Below are positions 1 to 8,691 of a stretch of DNA of 64,000 nt, piece after piece. Source of the stretch: Dyadobacter psychrotolerans (GTDB lineage: Bacteria; Bacteroidota; Bacteroidia; Cytophagales; Spirosomataceae); assembly GCF_004349265.1 (NCBI RefSeq), contig NZ_SMFL01000011.1, positions 124,001 through 188,000 of the forward strand. Reading direction: 5' to 3'. Each line of letters begins with the position of its first letter. Within the stretch, counting starts at the first letter, position 1. The notes under the pieces are model-generated. The model did no database searches and had not been told where the DNA came from. It worked only from the letters and a program-made list of their open reading frames with translations. The position numbers and the translations under genes were made by a program.

Positions 1-312
1 ACCGATGTTAAAGGCAAGTCCGCCAACGACAATCAGAAAAGCCAGGAGGTAACCAAGTCCAGGAAAAAGATCATTGGCAAGATCCTGAGCCCGTTTTCCG
101 GATACGGTGATGATCTGCCAGATGTTGTACTGCACACAAAGATCGATCACAACGGAAATCAGGATAATAAATCCGAAACTGGTTGTGAGCTGCTGTGTAA
201 AAACGGTCGTTTGGGTCAAAAAACCCGGCCCGACAGCGGAAGTAGCCATTAAAAATGCAGCACCAAGTAGTGCTTTGGAGGTCTTTGCCACGGAGTTTGG
301 GTTTTGTGCCAC
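1..312 (-). CDS. NRAMP-like metal/solute transporter, N-terminal fragment
   Basis: This is the beginning of an integral membrane transporter whose remainder lies beyond the left edge. Translating the reverse strand gives a short polar leader, then a hydrophobic segment ending in MATSAVGPGFLTQTT. That resembles the first transmembrane helix of NRAMP transporters, where a GPG-type break lines the substrate site. Two more hydrophobic stretches follow, the last ending in LAFNIG. I chose a GTG start at 312; a TTG at 336 is also open, and an in-frame stop at 340-342 bounds the choice. NRAMP proteins carry Mn2+/Fe2+ by proton symport, but relatives next to oxoprolinase genes (as in the Bacillus ycsG region) have no settled substrate. 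It follows a GxxExxY gene and an oxoprolinase-like gene on the same strand. Family assignment is fairly sure; substrate is unknown. Confidence 0.7.
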   Translation of the reverse strand, partial: MAQNPNSVAKTSKALLGAAFLMATSAVGPGFLTQTTVFTQQLTTSFGFIILISVVIDLCVQYNIWQIITVSGKRAQDLANDLFPGLGYLLAFLIVVGGLAFNIG

Positions 313-382
313 GGATGCACCGCGCGGCGGCCGCAATGTTCACGAATTAGATAATTTAAACTTTGCAGCTATAAACGAATAA

Positions 383-754
383 CTAAAGAACTAGTCTCTT
401 GTATTCAAGTTTGCCTCTTCCAAAATTCACTAATAAACCAAGACGGTTGCGCGATGCTTTCAAGTAATTGATTGTTTGGGCCAGATGTTCGTCTGTTAAA
501 ATGTTACAGCATTTTACTTCAAGTATGATTTTATTGAAAATGACAAAATCAGCATAGAATTGGTGAGGAAGAAGAATCTCCTGAAAATAAATTGGATAGA
601 CTTTCTCTCTTTCATATAAAATATCATCCCTATTGAACAGAATTTCCAAGGCATCTTTATAAACAATTTCTAAAAAACCATGGCCTAATTCGTTATGAAC
701 TTCCATACATTTTCCAATAATCTCATATGATTCTTCTTTATAAATTAGATCCAT
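383..754 (-). CDS. GxxExxY family protein
   Basis: This 123-residue protein belongs to the GxxExxY family, common in Bacteroidota and cyanobacteria. The name-giving motif is visible as G26-x-x-E29-x-x-Y32 within HGFLEIVY. Downstream, D69 and E79-V-K81 have the spacing of a PD-(D/E)xK nuclease core, which fits proposals that the family is nuclease-like. No biochemical role is established. The protein is soluble with no signal peptide, and its length is normal for the family (about 120-130 residues). The ATG at 754 is the only good start. It lies between an oxoprolinase-like gene (77 bp upstream) and an NRAMP-like gene on the same strand, but such genes occur in many contexts, so a shared job is not implied. 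Confidence 0.9.
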   Translation of the reverse strand: MDLIYKEESYEIIGKCMEVHNELGHGFLEIVYKDALEILFNRDDILYEREKVYPIYFQEILLPHQFYADFVIFNKIILEVKCCNILTDEHLAQTINYLKASRNRLGLLVNFGRGKLEYKRLVL

Positions 755-831
755 ATTTACAAATTTAATTAGTGTGTTGTTTAGTTTACTGGATTAAGAC
801 CGGAAGTCTAACTGAAAATCCTCCATAATAA

Positions 832-3800
832 TTAGTGTAAATTAGTGCATTCGTGGCATAAACTTTCTCCAAATCCCCCGCCGCCTGGCGTCTCGATAAC
901 CAAGATATCACCAGCTTCGGCTTCAAAACTGCATATTCCCTGCAGCTTCGAAGTTTGGTTGTTTGAAATCAGTGTATGTTCCCCGCATTTACCGTCTTCG
1001 CCGCCGTTCAGTCCGTAAGGTGCATATTTGCGATGCTGACCGAGTAAGGTAACTTGTAATGGTTCGAGGAATTGGATCTTTCTGGTAATGCCGTCACCGC
1101 CCCGGAATTTTCCCTTTCCTCCTGAATTTTTGCGAATACCAAATTCGAGTAAACGAACCGGGTACTTTCGTTCGAGCTGTTCGGGGTCGGTGATGCGGGT
1201 ATTGGTCATGTGCTGATGTACGGCTGATCTTCCGTTGAATCCTGAAGCGGCTCCGACACCACCGCCAATCGTTTCATAATATCCGAAATTTTTATTCCCA
1301 AAAAGAAAATTATTCATCGTTCCCTGGCTACATGCTGCCAAACCGAAAGCTTTTAATAAGGTATCGACCAGTCGCTGACTCACTTCCGTGTTGCCGCCAA
1401 CAACAGCCGGACATAGTAGGGGATCGTCTGAAAAATTGGGGTGCAGGAAGCTGTTTTCAGGCAAAATGATCTCTACGTTTTTCATCAGTCCGTCGTTTAG
1501 GGGTATTTCTTTATTTACCAATAACCTCAGAACATATAATATCGCACTGTGAAGTATCGAAATATTGGCATTGAGATTATTGGGATGAACGGCCGAGGTT
1601 CCTGCGAAATCAAAGACCTGTTTTTGCGGACTGATAGTAATAGAAACCTGAATACGGTGGTCATCATCCAGGAATTCGGCGGCTTCAAAAGACTTTCCGT
1701 GAAGGGGAGTTAAAGTGTTTTCAAGTTGGATAACTGCACTTGCTTTTAACAGGTTCATATACTTTTTCACTGTATCGATGCCGTACAATTCAGCCAGTTT
1801 AAGCAGCTGCTGACTTCCTTTTCTCAAAGCAGACAAAGCAGCAACAATATCTGCTTCATTCGAAAGGAAATTCCGTGTTGGATAAGATCCTTCTGTGAAA
1901 AGTTTATGAATTGTATCCCATTGAAATACGCCTTCTTTAACCAGATACTGCGGAAGGATTACAACACCTTCTTCCGCCAGACAAACAGCATCGGGAGGCA
2001 TTGAACCGGGTGTTTTTCCCCCAATTTCAGCATGATGTGCGCGGTTAATCATATATCCCAGGCATTCGCCGTCGCTGGTGAAAACACCTGACAGCAATGT
2101 TATATCGGGTAAATGCGAGCCGCCGTATTTAGGATGGTTCGTGATGATCACATCTCCCGGTCCGATGGTAATTGCTTCGCGTACCAATCTCCCGCAGATA
2201 CCCATGCTTCCCAAATGAACCGGAATGTGCTGCGCATTAACCAAAAGGTCCCCGTCTGCATCAAGCATGGCACAGGAAAAATCTAGCCTTTCCTTTACGT
2301 TAACAGAAAATGCAGTCCTTTGCAGCTGAACTCCCATTTCATCCGCAATTGCTTTGAAACGGTTGGTAAAGAGCTGTAAAGCAACTTCTTCGCTATGCTG
2401 TTCTGATCCTGAATTTTTATCAGCGGTTTTAAAAACAACTGCATCTTTGTTTTCCTGTATGACCAGCTTCCATCCTTCCGGAATGTAGGCTGTTGAGGTA
2501 CTATTTAGTAAAATGGATGGTCCTGAAAGTTCATCACCTACCGAAAGCAAATCCCATTCGAATAACTGCGAGGTTGCGTTTTCTCTGTTTTCTGTTTGTA
2601 ATAAAGGGCTTACTTCACGTAAAGAGGCAGCTGGTCGGCCTGTTTTCAGAACCGGTTCCGGTTGAAATAGTCTGACTTTTTCCTGAACTTTTAATTTTAA
2701 ACTTTCCAGCTCGACAACTGCGTTTTGCGGAAAATATCCGAATTGTGAAGTGTATAAATTTTTAAATTCATCAATTGTTCCGGTTTCCTGATAGGCTACT
2801 TCAATGGTATTTTCCTGTCCCGCAAAACGCAGGAAAACGGAGCAAAACGCTACTTCAAATTCATGAACTCCCTGTTCCCTCAACTCCTGTTTCGCTAAAT
2901 CCATTAACTCACTTTTCCAGGAATCAATTTGTTTTTCAGCAGAAGACCAGGTACGTAAAACCTGCCTGGAAACAATGGCACTGATTAATGCCTGACCAAT
3001 ACCAACTGCGCTGAATAAACCTGCGTCGTAAGGAATAATTACATTTTTGATTTCCAGCAGATCGGCAAGCTGACAGCTGTGCAGACCGCCCGCTCCTCCG
3101 AAAGTAATGAGTGCATATTCGCCCGGGTTAATTCCTTTTTCGACGGAAATCTTACGAATTGCATCAGCCATTTTTTCATTCGCAATCCTTTCAAGACCAG
3201 TTAAAATCTCATAACCCGAAAGTGAATTTCCATTGAGTTCAAAAATGCTTTTGCGAAGTTTTTCCAATGCTTCAATCGCTGCTTCGGTCCGGATCGGAAT
3301 TCCGAATTTTGCAGGATCCATTTTGCCCAGCAGAAGATTAACATCGGTAATGGTCAACGGTCCGCCTGCTCCGTAACAGGCTGGTCCGGGAGATGCGCCT
3401 GCACTTTCCGGGCCTACCTGCAAAGTAAAACCATCAAACCAACAAACTGAACCGCCACCTGCCGCCACGGTTTCAATGGCCAGCGTTGGATTATGAAATT
3501 CGATTCCGTCTATTTCAGTAATGTATTTTAATTCCGGCTGACCGTCAATCCGCGCGACATCGGTGCTTGTTCCGCCCATATCGAATGTAAGAACTTTTGG
3601 ATATCCAAATTGTAAAGCTGTATTGGCGGCGGCAACCATTCCTCCGGCAGGCCCGCTAAGCAAACTGTCCTTTGCCCTGAAACCGTTACGTTCGGCAAGG
3701 CTGCCGGTACTGGTCATGATTTTCAGGTTTCCTTCGTTCAGTGCATTTTTTATGTTGTTCAGATACTGATCCAAAACCGGATCCAAATAGGCGTTCACCA

Positions 3801-4614
3801 CAGCTGTTTGCGTTCGTCTCAGATAGTGGGAAAACGGGAACAGGTTTGCCGACGCTGAAACGTATTTTGCTCCCTGTTGCCGGAAAGCAGATCCCACGGC
3901 CGTTTCATGCTTCTCATTTTGGTAGGAATGCAGCAGTGAAATGGCAACCGATTCAAAGTCTGTGTTTGTTAAATTTTCAGGCAAATTTAGTTCGCCTGTA
4001 ATCCCGCCATCAGAAGAAAGCCGTTCATCAATTTCCAGCACATCGGAATACAGAAGACGCGGTTCCGGAACAGCCAGCTGAAAAAGTGAAGGCCGCTGCT
4101 GATTGCCAATATAAAGCAGATCTTTAAACCCTTTTGTAACGACTAATAGGGTTTTAGCTCCCTTACGTTCCAAAAGTGCATTTGTGCCTTTGGTTGTCCC
4201 CAAACGCATTTCAATCGGTGGAAGCGGGTTTTTAAGAGATGTTTTGGTTAAAAGTCTTGCCGCTAAAACAGGTGCTTCTTCATCGCTGAATAACTCAAAG
4301 TCAGTTTGTTCGGAGAAAGCTAAGTCCTGGTCTGTTGTTATCGTTTTTTGGGCATAGTCAAGAGAAACAAGCTTGCCTGTTTGGTCATTTATTTTAATCG
4401 AATAACCTTCCAGAATGTCGCTTTCATAATTCCAGGGAGAATCAAATTCATAAATGCAGGAAGCAATTTTACGAATAATTCTTCCCCGTAATCTGGAAGA
4501 GCTTAGTACTTTGATCCGGGTTGTAAAACCGGAAGGATCAGTAGCGAGGCAGTCGGTAAATGTTCCGCCGGTGTCGATGCTTATTTTCCAGACCGGCGCA
4601 GTTGAAGTCTTCAA
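832..4614 (-). CDS. Fused HyuA-HyuB protein, 5-oxoprolinase/hydantoinase family
   Basis: This 1260-residue protein joins both halves of an ATP-dependent amidohydrolase. The N-terminal part (about residues 9-690) is HyuA-like: it opens with DTGGTFTD (14-21), the ATP/phosphate-binding signature, and carries a glycine-rich VAAGGGS segment. The C-terminal part (about 740-1255) is HyuB-like, with FTNRFKAIADEMG near its start and a glycine-rich tail. Fused enzymes of this length include eukaryotic 5-oxoprolinase, which opens 5-oxoproline to glutamate with ATP; the bacterial hydantoinase and acetone carboxylase families share the fold. No signal peptide is seen, so it should be cytoplasmic. The reading frame has no ATG near the conserved start, and the TTG at 4614 places the domain correctly. 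5-oxoproline is the likeliest substrate, supported only by family and by the nearby NRAMP-like gene. Confidence 0.85.
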   Translation of the reverse strand: MKTSTAPVWKISIDTGGTFTDCLATDPSGFTTRIKVLSSSRLRGRIIRKIASCIYEFDSPWNYESDILEGYSIKINDQTGKLVSLDYAQKTITTDQDLAFSEQTDFELFSDEEAPVLAARLLTKTSLKNPLPPIEMRLGTTKGTNALLERKGAKTLLVVTKGFKDLLYIGNQQRPSLFQLAVPEPRLLYSDVLEIDERLSSDGGITGELNLPENLTNTDFESVAISLLHSYQNEKHETAVGSAFRQQGAKYVSASANLFPFSHYLRRTQTAVVNAYLDPVLDQYLNNIKNALNEGNLKIMTSTGSLAERNGFRAKDSLLSGPAGGMVAAANTALQFGYPKVLTFDMGGTSTDVARIDGQPELKYITEIDGIEFHNPTLAIETVAAGGGSVCWFDGFTLQVGPESAGASPGPACYGAGGPLTITDVNLLLGKMDPAKFGIPIRTEAAIEALEKLRKSIFELNGNSLSGYEILTGLERIANEKMADAIRKISVEKGINPGEYALITFGGAGGLHSCQLADLLEIKNVIIPYDAGLFSAVGIGQALISAIVSRQVLRTWSSAEKQIDSWKSELMDLAKQELREQGVHEFEVAFCSVFLRFAGQENTIEVAYQETGTIDEFKNLYTSQFGYFPQNAVVELESLKLKVQEKVRLFQPEPVLKTGRPAASLREVSPLLQTENRENATSQLFEWDLLSVGDELSGPSILLNSTSTAYIPEGWKLVIQENKDAVVFKTADKNSGSEQHSEEVALQLFTNRFKAIADEMGVQLQRTAFSVNVKERLDFSCAMLDADGDLLVNAQHIPVHLGSMGICGRLVREAITIGPGDVIITNHPKYGGSHLPDITLLSGVFTSDGECLGYMINRAHHAEIGGKTPGSMPPDAVCLAEEGVVILPQYLVKEGVFQWDTIHKLFTEGSYPTRNFLSNEADIVAALSALRKGSQQLLKLAELYGIDTVKKYMNLLKASAVIQLENTLTPLHGKSFEAAEFLDDDHRIQVSITISPQKQVFDFAGTSAVHPNNLNANISILHSAILYVLRLLVNKEIPLNDGLMKNVEIILPENSFLHPNFSDDPLLCPAVVGGNTEVSQRLVDTLLKAFGLAACSQGTMNNFLFGNKNFGYYETIGGGVGAASGFNGRSAVHQHMTNTRITDPEQLERKYPVRLLEFGIRKNSGGKGKFRGGDGITRKIQFLEPLQVTLLGQHRKYAPYGLNGGEDGKCGEHTLISNNQTSKLQGICSFEAEAGDILVIETPGGGGFGESLCHECTNLH

Positions 4615-4804
4615 GTGAATAGGATTAGCAAAAAGTATTTCTCCCCAAATTACACGCTATTCGTAACAAAACCAGAAATCATAGCGATTAGATTACAGTC
4701 AATATTTCAAATTTTGGTTTAATGATTTTTTATGACCGAAAACTGCAATTACAGTCTAAGTATTGAAAGCATTCATCCCACTTCATCCAAACACAAATTC
4801 ATTT

Positions 4805-5686
4805 ATGAAAAAGGACGACACACTATGGAAGGGTATTTTGGAAAATCTGTTTGAAGACTTTCTGCGCTTTTTCTTCGAAAAGTCGGATGAATTATTTGAC
4901 ATTGAAAAAGGTTTTGAGTTTCTGGACAAAGAGCTGGAACAGCTGTTTCCGGGAAATGAAGGAACTGCCCCAAAATTCGTTGTTAAGCTTGTGAAAGTTT
5001 TTACAAAAGCAGGCGGCGAACAATGGATTTAAGTTCAGGGTTATAGGGACAAGAATTTTGGTAAACGTATGTTTACCTATTTTTACCGCATTCTGGACAG
5101 GTACAATAAGCCTGTAACCACCATTGCCATTTTTACAGATGTTAATAAGAATTTTCACCCAAATATATATGAGTACGAGTATCTGGGTACTCATAACATT
5201 TTTCGTTTTAATACTTATCAAATTGCAGATCAGGACGAAAAGTTACTCAAAGTAAATCCTAATCCGTTTGCCGTGGTCGTATTGACAGTGCTGCTCGCCT
5301 TAAAAAAGAAGGAATTGAACGACGAAGGTTTATATGAATTGAAGTATTCGTTGGCTAAAAATCTGCTCTCCCGAAAAATTTCAAGAAGAAAAATCGACGA
5401 TTTACTCATCTTTTTACAGCGTTATGTAAGATTTGCAGATTCAGGATATAATGTTAAATTTGATAATGAAATAGAAGTACTTACCAGCAAACAAAGAACA
5501 ATGGGCATTAGGGAACAGGTGTTGGAAATGGCTAAAATGGAAGGCCTGGCAGAAGGGAAGACGGAGGTAGTCAAAAATCTTCTTACTTCAAACAGATTTA
5601 CGATTGCAGAAATATCCAATTTTGCCGGTGTCTCTGAGGTATTTGTTGCGGAGGTTAAAAAAGCTTTGAAAAAATCTCTTAAATAA
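4805..5686 (+). pseudogene. Rpn-type PD-(D/E)xK nuclease/transposase-like gene, broken by an in-frame stop
   Basis: Two open stretches in the same frame, 4805-5032 (MKKDDTLWKGILENLFEDF...) and 5033-5686 (VQGYRDKNFGKRMFTYFYRI...), together match one member of the Rpn family (recombination-promoting nuclease/putative transposase), about 290 residues long. They are separated only by a TAA at 5030-5032. In intact members the junction normally reads W-I-L-V-H-V-E-V-Q-G, and the E-x-Q belongs to the nuclease active site. Here it reads W-I-stop-V-Q-G, so four residues plus the active-site glutamate are missing. A 12-bp deletion would produce exactly this. The tail has the family's charged region (EGLAEGKTEVV) and a helical C-terminus. 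The 3' end overlaps the end of the convergent AraC gene by 8 bp. The ATG at 5069 could restart translation but would give a protein lacking the N-terminal nuclease half. Confidence 0.8.
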
Positions 5687-6557
5687 GCCTGTTTCGGAAA
5701 TCCCGGTGGTATTCTCTTGGCGACTTTCCCATGGTTTTTTTGAATACCCGGTTGAAGTTGGTTACGTTATCAAAACCGGTTTGGTAAGATACATCTGAAA
5801 AACTATCAAATTTTCCTGAAACAATCATTTTACAGGCTTCATTAACCCGCAATTCGTTTAGAAAACTGACGAAGGTTTTATCTGTATGTTTTTTGAAGTA
5901 TCTGCAAAATGCCTGCGGAGTCAGGTTCGCGATTTCTGAGATTTCATTGAGTGAAATGTGATTTTTATAATTCGCCACCAGATGCTGAAAAATCTGGTCC
6001 ATCCTGATACCTTCAACTTCTGAAATCATTTGTTCGCTGTTGTTTGTAGCGAGCGGTTTCATATTTCGAACAGTGGCAAATTGATGAAGCAAGGTGATAA
6101 AGGACGCAACCCGCAAACTGTCCTTATTTTGCATTACTTCGGATATTGTCTTTTTAATGACTTCTGCAGAGGCGTACGGAATCTGAAATCCGTTGTGCAG
6201 GCCATCCACAAATTTTCTCACACCGTTCATTTCCGGCATGTTCAGGATGTTGCCCATCAAATGGGTGGGATTAAAGAAGATCGACACGGAGTGAATCTGT
6301 TTTTTCTCTTCCGGATCAAAGTAAGCCTCGTCATTTTTGAAAATATGAGACTGGTTAGCGCCGATAATGTAGACGTCACCCGACTCAAAACGCTGCATGT
6401 AATTTCCGGCAATCAGGATTCCCGTGCCTTCGATAACCCATTCAATCTGCACTTCCCGATGTCTGTGCAAGTGATTGTAGTAGTACGGAAGAATATCTTC
6501 CTGGACGACAATGGTCTTTTCTTTGGAAACGGGAATGGTGAATTGTACAACTTTCAT
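5679..6557 (-). CDS. AraC-family transcriptional regulator, cupin sensor
   Basis: This 292-residue protein has an N-terminal cupin-like sensor (about 10-100; HLHRHREVQIEWVIEG, then a GDVYIIGANQSH segment) and a C-terminal double helix-turn-helix (about 185-288). The first HTH includes SLNEISEIANLTPQAFCRYF. The second ends with GFDNVTNFNRVFKKTMGKSPREY, the AraC signature. Proteins of this layout sense a sugar through the cupin and activate neighbouring catabolic genes. The nearest catabolic locus is the SusC/SusD-GH43 operon just downstream, which is plausible but unproven. A second regulator of the same architecture lies at 34482-35342. Its upstream region holds an 11-bp-arm inverted repeat at 6676-6712. 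Confidence 0.93.
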   Translation of the reverse strand: MKVVQFTIPVSKEKTIVVQEDILPYYYNHLHRHREVQIEWVIEGTGILIAGNYMQRFESGDVYIIGANQSHIFKNDEAYFDPEEKKQIHSVSIFFNPTHLMGNILNMPEMNGVRKFVDGLHNGFQIPYASAEVIKKTISEVMQNKDSLRVASFITLLHQFATVRNMKPLATNNSEQMISEVEGIRMDQIFQHLVANYKNHISLNEISEIANLTPQAFCRYFKKHTDKTFVSFLNELRVNEACKMIVSGKFDSFSDVSYQTGFDNVTNFNRVFKKTMGKSPREYHRDFRNRLI

Positions 6558-6675
6558 GCAGGCTGGAAAACGGAATTCGATTGGTATGCAGATGTTTTAA
6601 TTGTCAATTTAGTAAAAATGTAGAAGTTAATATTCTGTTTGAACCAGAATACCCCTTTATTTATAGTTTTGCAAA

Positions 6676-6712
6676 AAATGTTCATTTTCCTGATATTTGA
6701 TAATGAACATTT
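6676..6712. promoter_or_regulatory. Inverted repeat between divergent genes
   Basis: AAATGTTCATT (6676-6686) is repeated in perfect inversion as AATGAACATTT (6702-6712) around a 15-bp AT-rich spacer. It lies between the AraC gene start (6557) and the antitoxin-like gene start (6748). A symmetric site here could bind the AraC protein or an autoregulating antitoxin. No T-tract follows, so a terminator is unlikely. Which protein binds is inference. Confidence 0.4.
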
Positions 6713-6747
6713 AAAGATGTCTTTACCTAAAATAAAATTTGACGGTT

Positions 6748-6997
6748 ATGGATGTGCAAGATCGGGTTATTCGGAATATTTGGATTGATTGACGATGAAT
6801 CGTTTCTCGCAGATTTAGAGATAATAAGAGCTAATTTACAAGATGGGGGTAATGACGTATATAATCTGACCTCACAAATGTATTATTCACTGGATGAGGC
6901 AGATGAAGATATTAGGACCGGACGTGTTTCTCCCCATGATCAGCTAATGTTCGAAATGAAAGAATTGGTAAACGAAAAGCAACACGGGGAAAAGTAA
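6748..6997 (+). pseudogene. Small antitoxin-like gene with a one-base frameshift
   Basis: From the ATG at 6748 the frame reads MDVQDRVIRNI and hits a stop after 14 codons. A second frame from 6752 continues ...IDDESFLADLEIIRANL... to TAA at 6995-6997. Removing one T from the TTT run near 6779-6781 joins them as VIRNIGLIDDESFLADLE, a natural-looking helical protein of about 82 residues; the 250-bp span is one base more than a multiple of three. The C-terminal SLDEADEDIRTGRVSPHDQL resembles the toxin-binding tails of small type II antitoxins. No toxin gene follows: the next gene is convergent and a GH43 enzyme. It may be an orphan antitoxin remnant, or one base may be a sequencing error. If intact, the 81-residue version would start at 6752 (MCKIGLF...), which is less convincing. 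Confidence 0.45.
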
Positions 6998-7005
6998 CAT
7001 ACCCG

Positions 7006-7989
7006 TCATTTCAAAAACGGCCACTCACTCTCGTCCCAGCTTAATTCCTCAACACGCAATTTTGATCGTCCTTTGTCTTTGGCATCGTATCCATGGAAAA
7101 TAAGATAATCTTTGCCGTCAAACGTGCAGACTGCGTTGTGCCCGACTCCGTGCCAGTTGGCATTACCTTGCAGCAATAATGTTCCCCCGCCTTTAGTCAT
7201 CATTGTTCCCTCTTTATCTTCATACGGTCCTGAAAGTTTTTCAGAACGGCCTACGCGCATTTTGTAAGTACTGTTTATTCCTTTGCAGCAATAGTCGTAA
7301 GAGGCAAAAAGATAATAAAAATCTTTCTTTTTAAAGATAAACGGTGCCTCAATTGCTCCGTTTCCGGCTGTTTGGTCGGCGTTACTTCTCGGTACGCTTG
7401 CAATGGTAAACCACTGCTGAGGGTCAGTGGCAATTGTTTTCCCTTCATCGGTTAACCTGACCAGTTTTAAACCATTCCAGAATGATCCAAAGGCGAGCCA
7501 TGGTTTTTGCTTTTCGTCCAAAATGAAATTAGGATCTATTGCATTCCATTCATCTCTTCCCGGCACCGACTCGATCACTTTTCCGTGATCTGTCCACAAA
7601 TAATCCGGACTGCCTGTTTGAAGTGTTTTATTGGTTGCCAGTCCGATACAGGAGCCATTTTTTCCAAACGTGGAAATGGAATAATATAAATAGTACAGCC
7701 CGTTATGAAAAGAAATATCCGGAGCCCAGATATGTCCTTTAAAACCAGGAACCGCTTTTACTGCCCATTCGGGAGGACTGCTGAAAACCGGATTTTCGCG
7801 CTTCCAGTTTTTCATGTCTTTTGAAGACCAGAAGCTGATACCGCGTCCTGTAGCAAAAAGGTAGTATGTTCCGTCCTGCCTGGTCATAACCGGGTCGTGA
7901 ACGGAAATGTTTGTTTGCAATGAATCCTGAGCACCGGCAAATCCGGCGCTCAGGATAAAAATGAAAAGAAAAGCAATTTGCTTTGCCAT
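7006..7989 (-). CDS. GH43-family arabinanase/arabinosidase, secreted
   Basis: This 327-residue glycoside hydrolase has a signal peptide (cleavage near AGFAGAQ, residue 20) and a five-bladed propeller typical of GH43. The three catalytic acids are visible: D32 in VHDPVM (general base), D152 in AIDPNF (pKa modulator) and E214 in IEAPF (general acid). The WAPDISF segment and the SFWNG loop fit the endo-1,5-alpha-L-arabinanase branch, which cuts arabinan side chains of pectin; an exo-arabinosidase is the alternative. It is the last gene of a minus-strand operon after SusC, SusD and a DUF3823 lipoprotein, starting 3 bp after the preceding stop. It probably trims the glycan captured by SusC/SusD in the periplasm or at the outer membrane. 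Confidence 0.88.
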   Translation of the reverse strand: MAKQIAFLFIFILSAGFAGAQDSLQTNISVHDPVMTRQDGTYYLFATGRGISFWSSKDMKNWKRENPVFSSPPEWAVKAVPGFKGHIWAPDISFHNGLYYLYYSISTFGKNGSCIGLATNKTLQTGSPDYLWTDHGKVIESVPGRDEWNAIDPNFILDEKQKPWLAFGSFWNGLKLVRLTDEGKTIATDPQQWFTIASVPRSNADQTAGNGAIEAPFIFKKKDFYYLFASYDYCCKGINSTYKMRVGRSEKLSGPYEDKEGTMMTKGGGTLLLQGNANWHGVGHNAVCTFDGKDYLIFHGYDAKDKGRSKLRVEELSWDESEWPFLK

Positions 7990-7992
7990 TTT

Positions 7993-8682
7993 TTATTTCA
8001 ATTGAATTTTCTGGGGAGCTCCGAAAAGCATTTCGCCAACGCCGGAAGTCTTTACACCAATTCGCGCATACACATAATCCCGGCCTGCAAGAGCTGCGGA
8101 TAAGGTTGCTGTCAATGTGATTGGTTTGGTAAGATCAGTGATGGTTGTTCCCAGCTGCTGAACATTTCCTCCGTTGTTGTTTGGGTCCAGGATATTGGTT
8201 GTTCCCACATATAAGTTTACCCTTTCCAGTACACCGGTAGCCTCAACCTTCTGTAATGTAAAAGTGGCAGAAACTTTACCTTCTCCTTTTGAGTAAGTGT
8301 CGTTTTTAAACACAAAATAAGGCCTCACCGGAACATCCAGTTCTTTTGTTCCACGAAGTTCAACATCTATTGTATCGGTGTTGTTTACCCACGGACCATT
8401 TCCGCGAAGACGTACCAGTTTATAGTTTCCATCAAAAAGTGAAGCTGAAAAAGTGCCGTCCTGATTGATAAAAACAGGAATTTTGGTAAACAACTGATAG
8501 CCGCGCTGCCAGATTTCGAGCTGCACACCATTGGACCGAACACCGAGCGTTTGTCCTTCGTACACAATACGGCCTTTTAAAAATGATTTAGGTTCAGGCC
8601 GGTTATCTTTTTCACAGGATGACATAATCGCTGAAAATGCCAGGAAAATTAATGAGATATTGAATTTATATGTCGCTTTCAT
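7993..8682 (-). CDS. DUF3823 lipoprotein of a Sus-like operon
   Basis: This 229-residue lipoprotein has a lipobox ending at C23 (AIMSSC), so it should be anchored in a membrane, probably the outer one. The mature part is all beta: an N-terminal carboxypeptidase-regulatory-like fold (about 35-115; LKGRIVYEGQTLG, then DGNYKLVRLRG) followed by a second beta domain (about 125-225). This matches DUF3823, found almost only after SusD genes in Bacteroidota. It occupies the position of SusE-like surface glycan-binding proteins, so a binding role is likely, but no ligand is known. Gaps of 9 bp to SusD and 3 bp to GH43 support co-transcription. Confidence 0.85.
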   Translation of the reverse strand: MKATYKFNISLIFLAFSAIMSSCEKDNRPEPKSFLKGRIVYEGQTLGVRSNGVQLEIWQRGYQLFTKIPVFINQDGTFSASLFDGNYKLVRLRGNGPWVNNTDTIDVELRGTKELDVPVRPYFVFKNDTYSKGEGKVSATFTLQKVEATGVLERVNLYVGTTNILDPNNNGGNVQQLGTTITDLTKPITLTATLSAALAGRDYVYARIGVKTSGVGEMLFGAPQKIQLK

Positions 8683-8691
8683 GATTCTGAA

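Noticed and set aside
107..382. 91-codon plus-strand frame over the NRAMP-like start
   Set aside because: The minus-strand frame there has NRAMP features and continues off the window; the plus frame is a by-product.
6030..6623. 197-codon plus-strand frame opposite the first AraC gene
   Set aside because: It lies antisense to a clear AraC regulator with both HTH signatures; composition follows the antisense frame.
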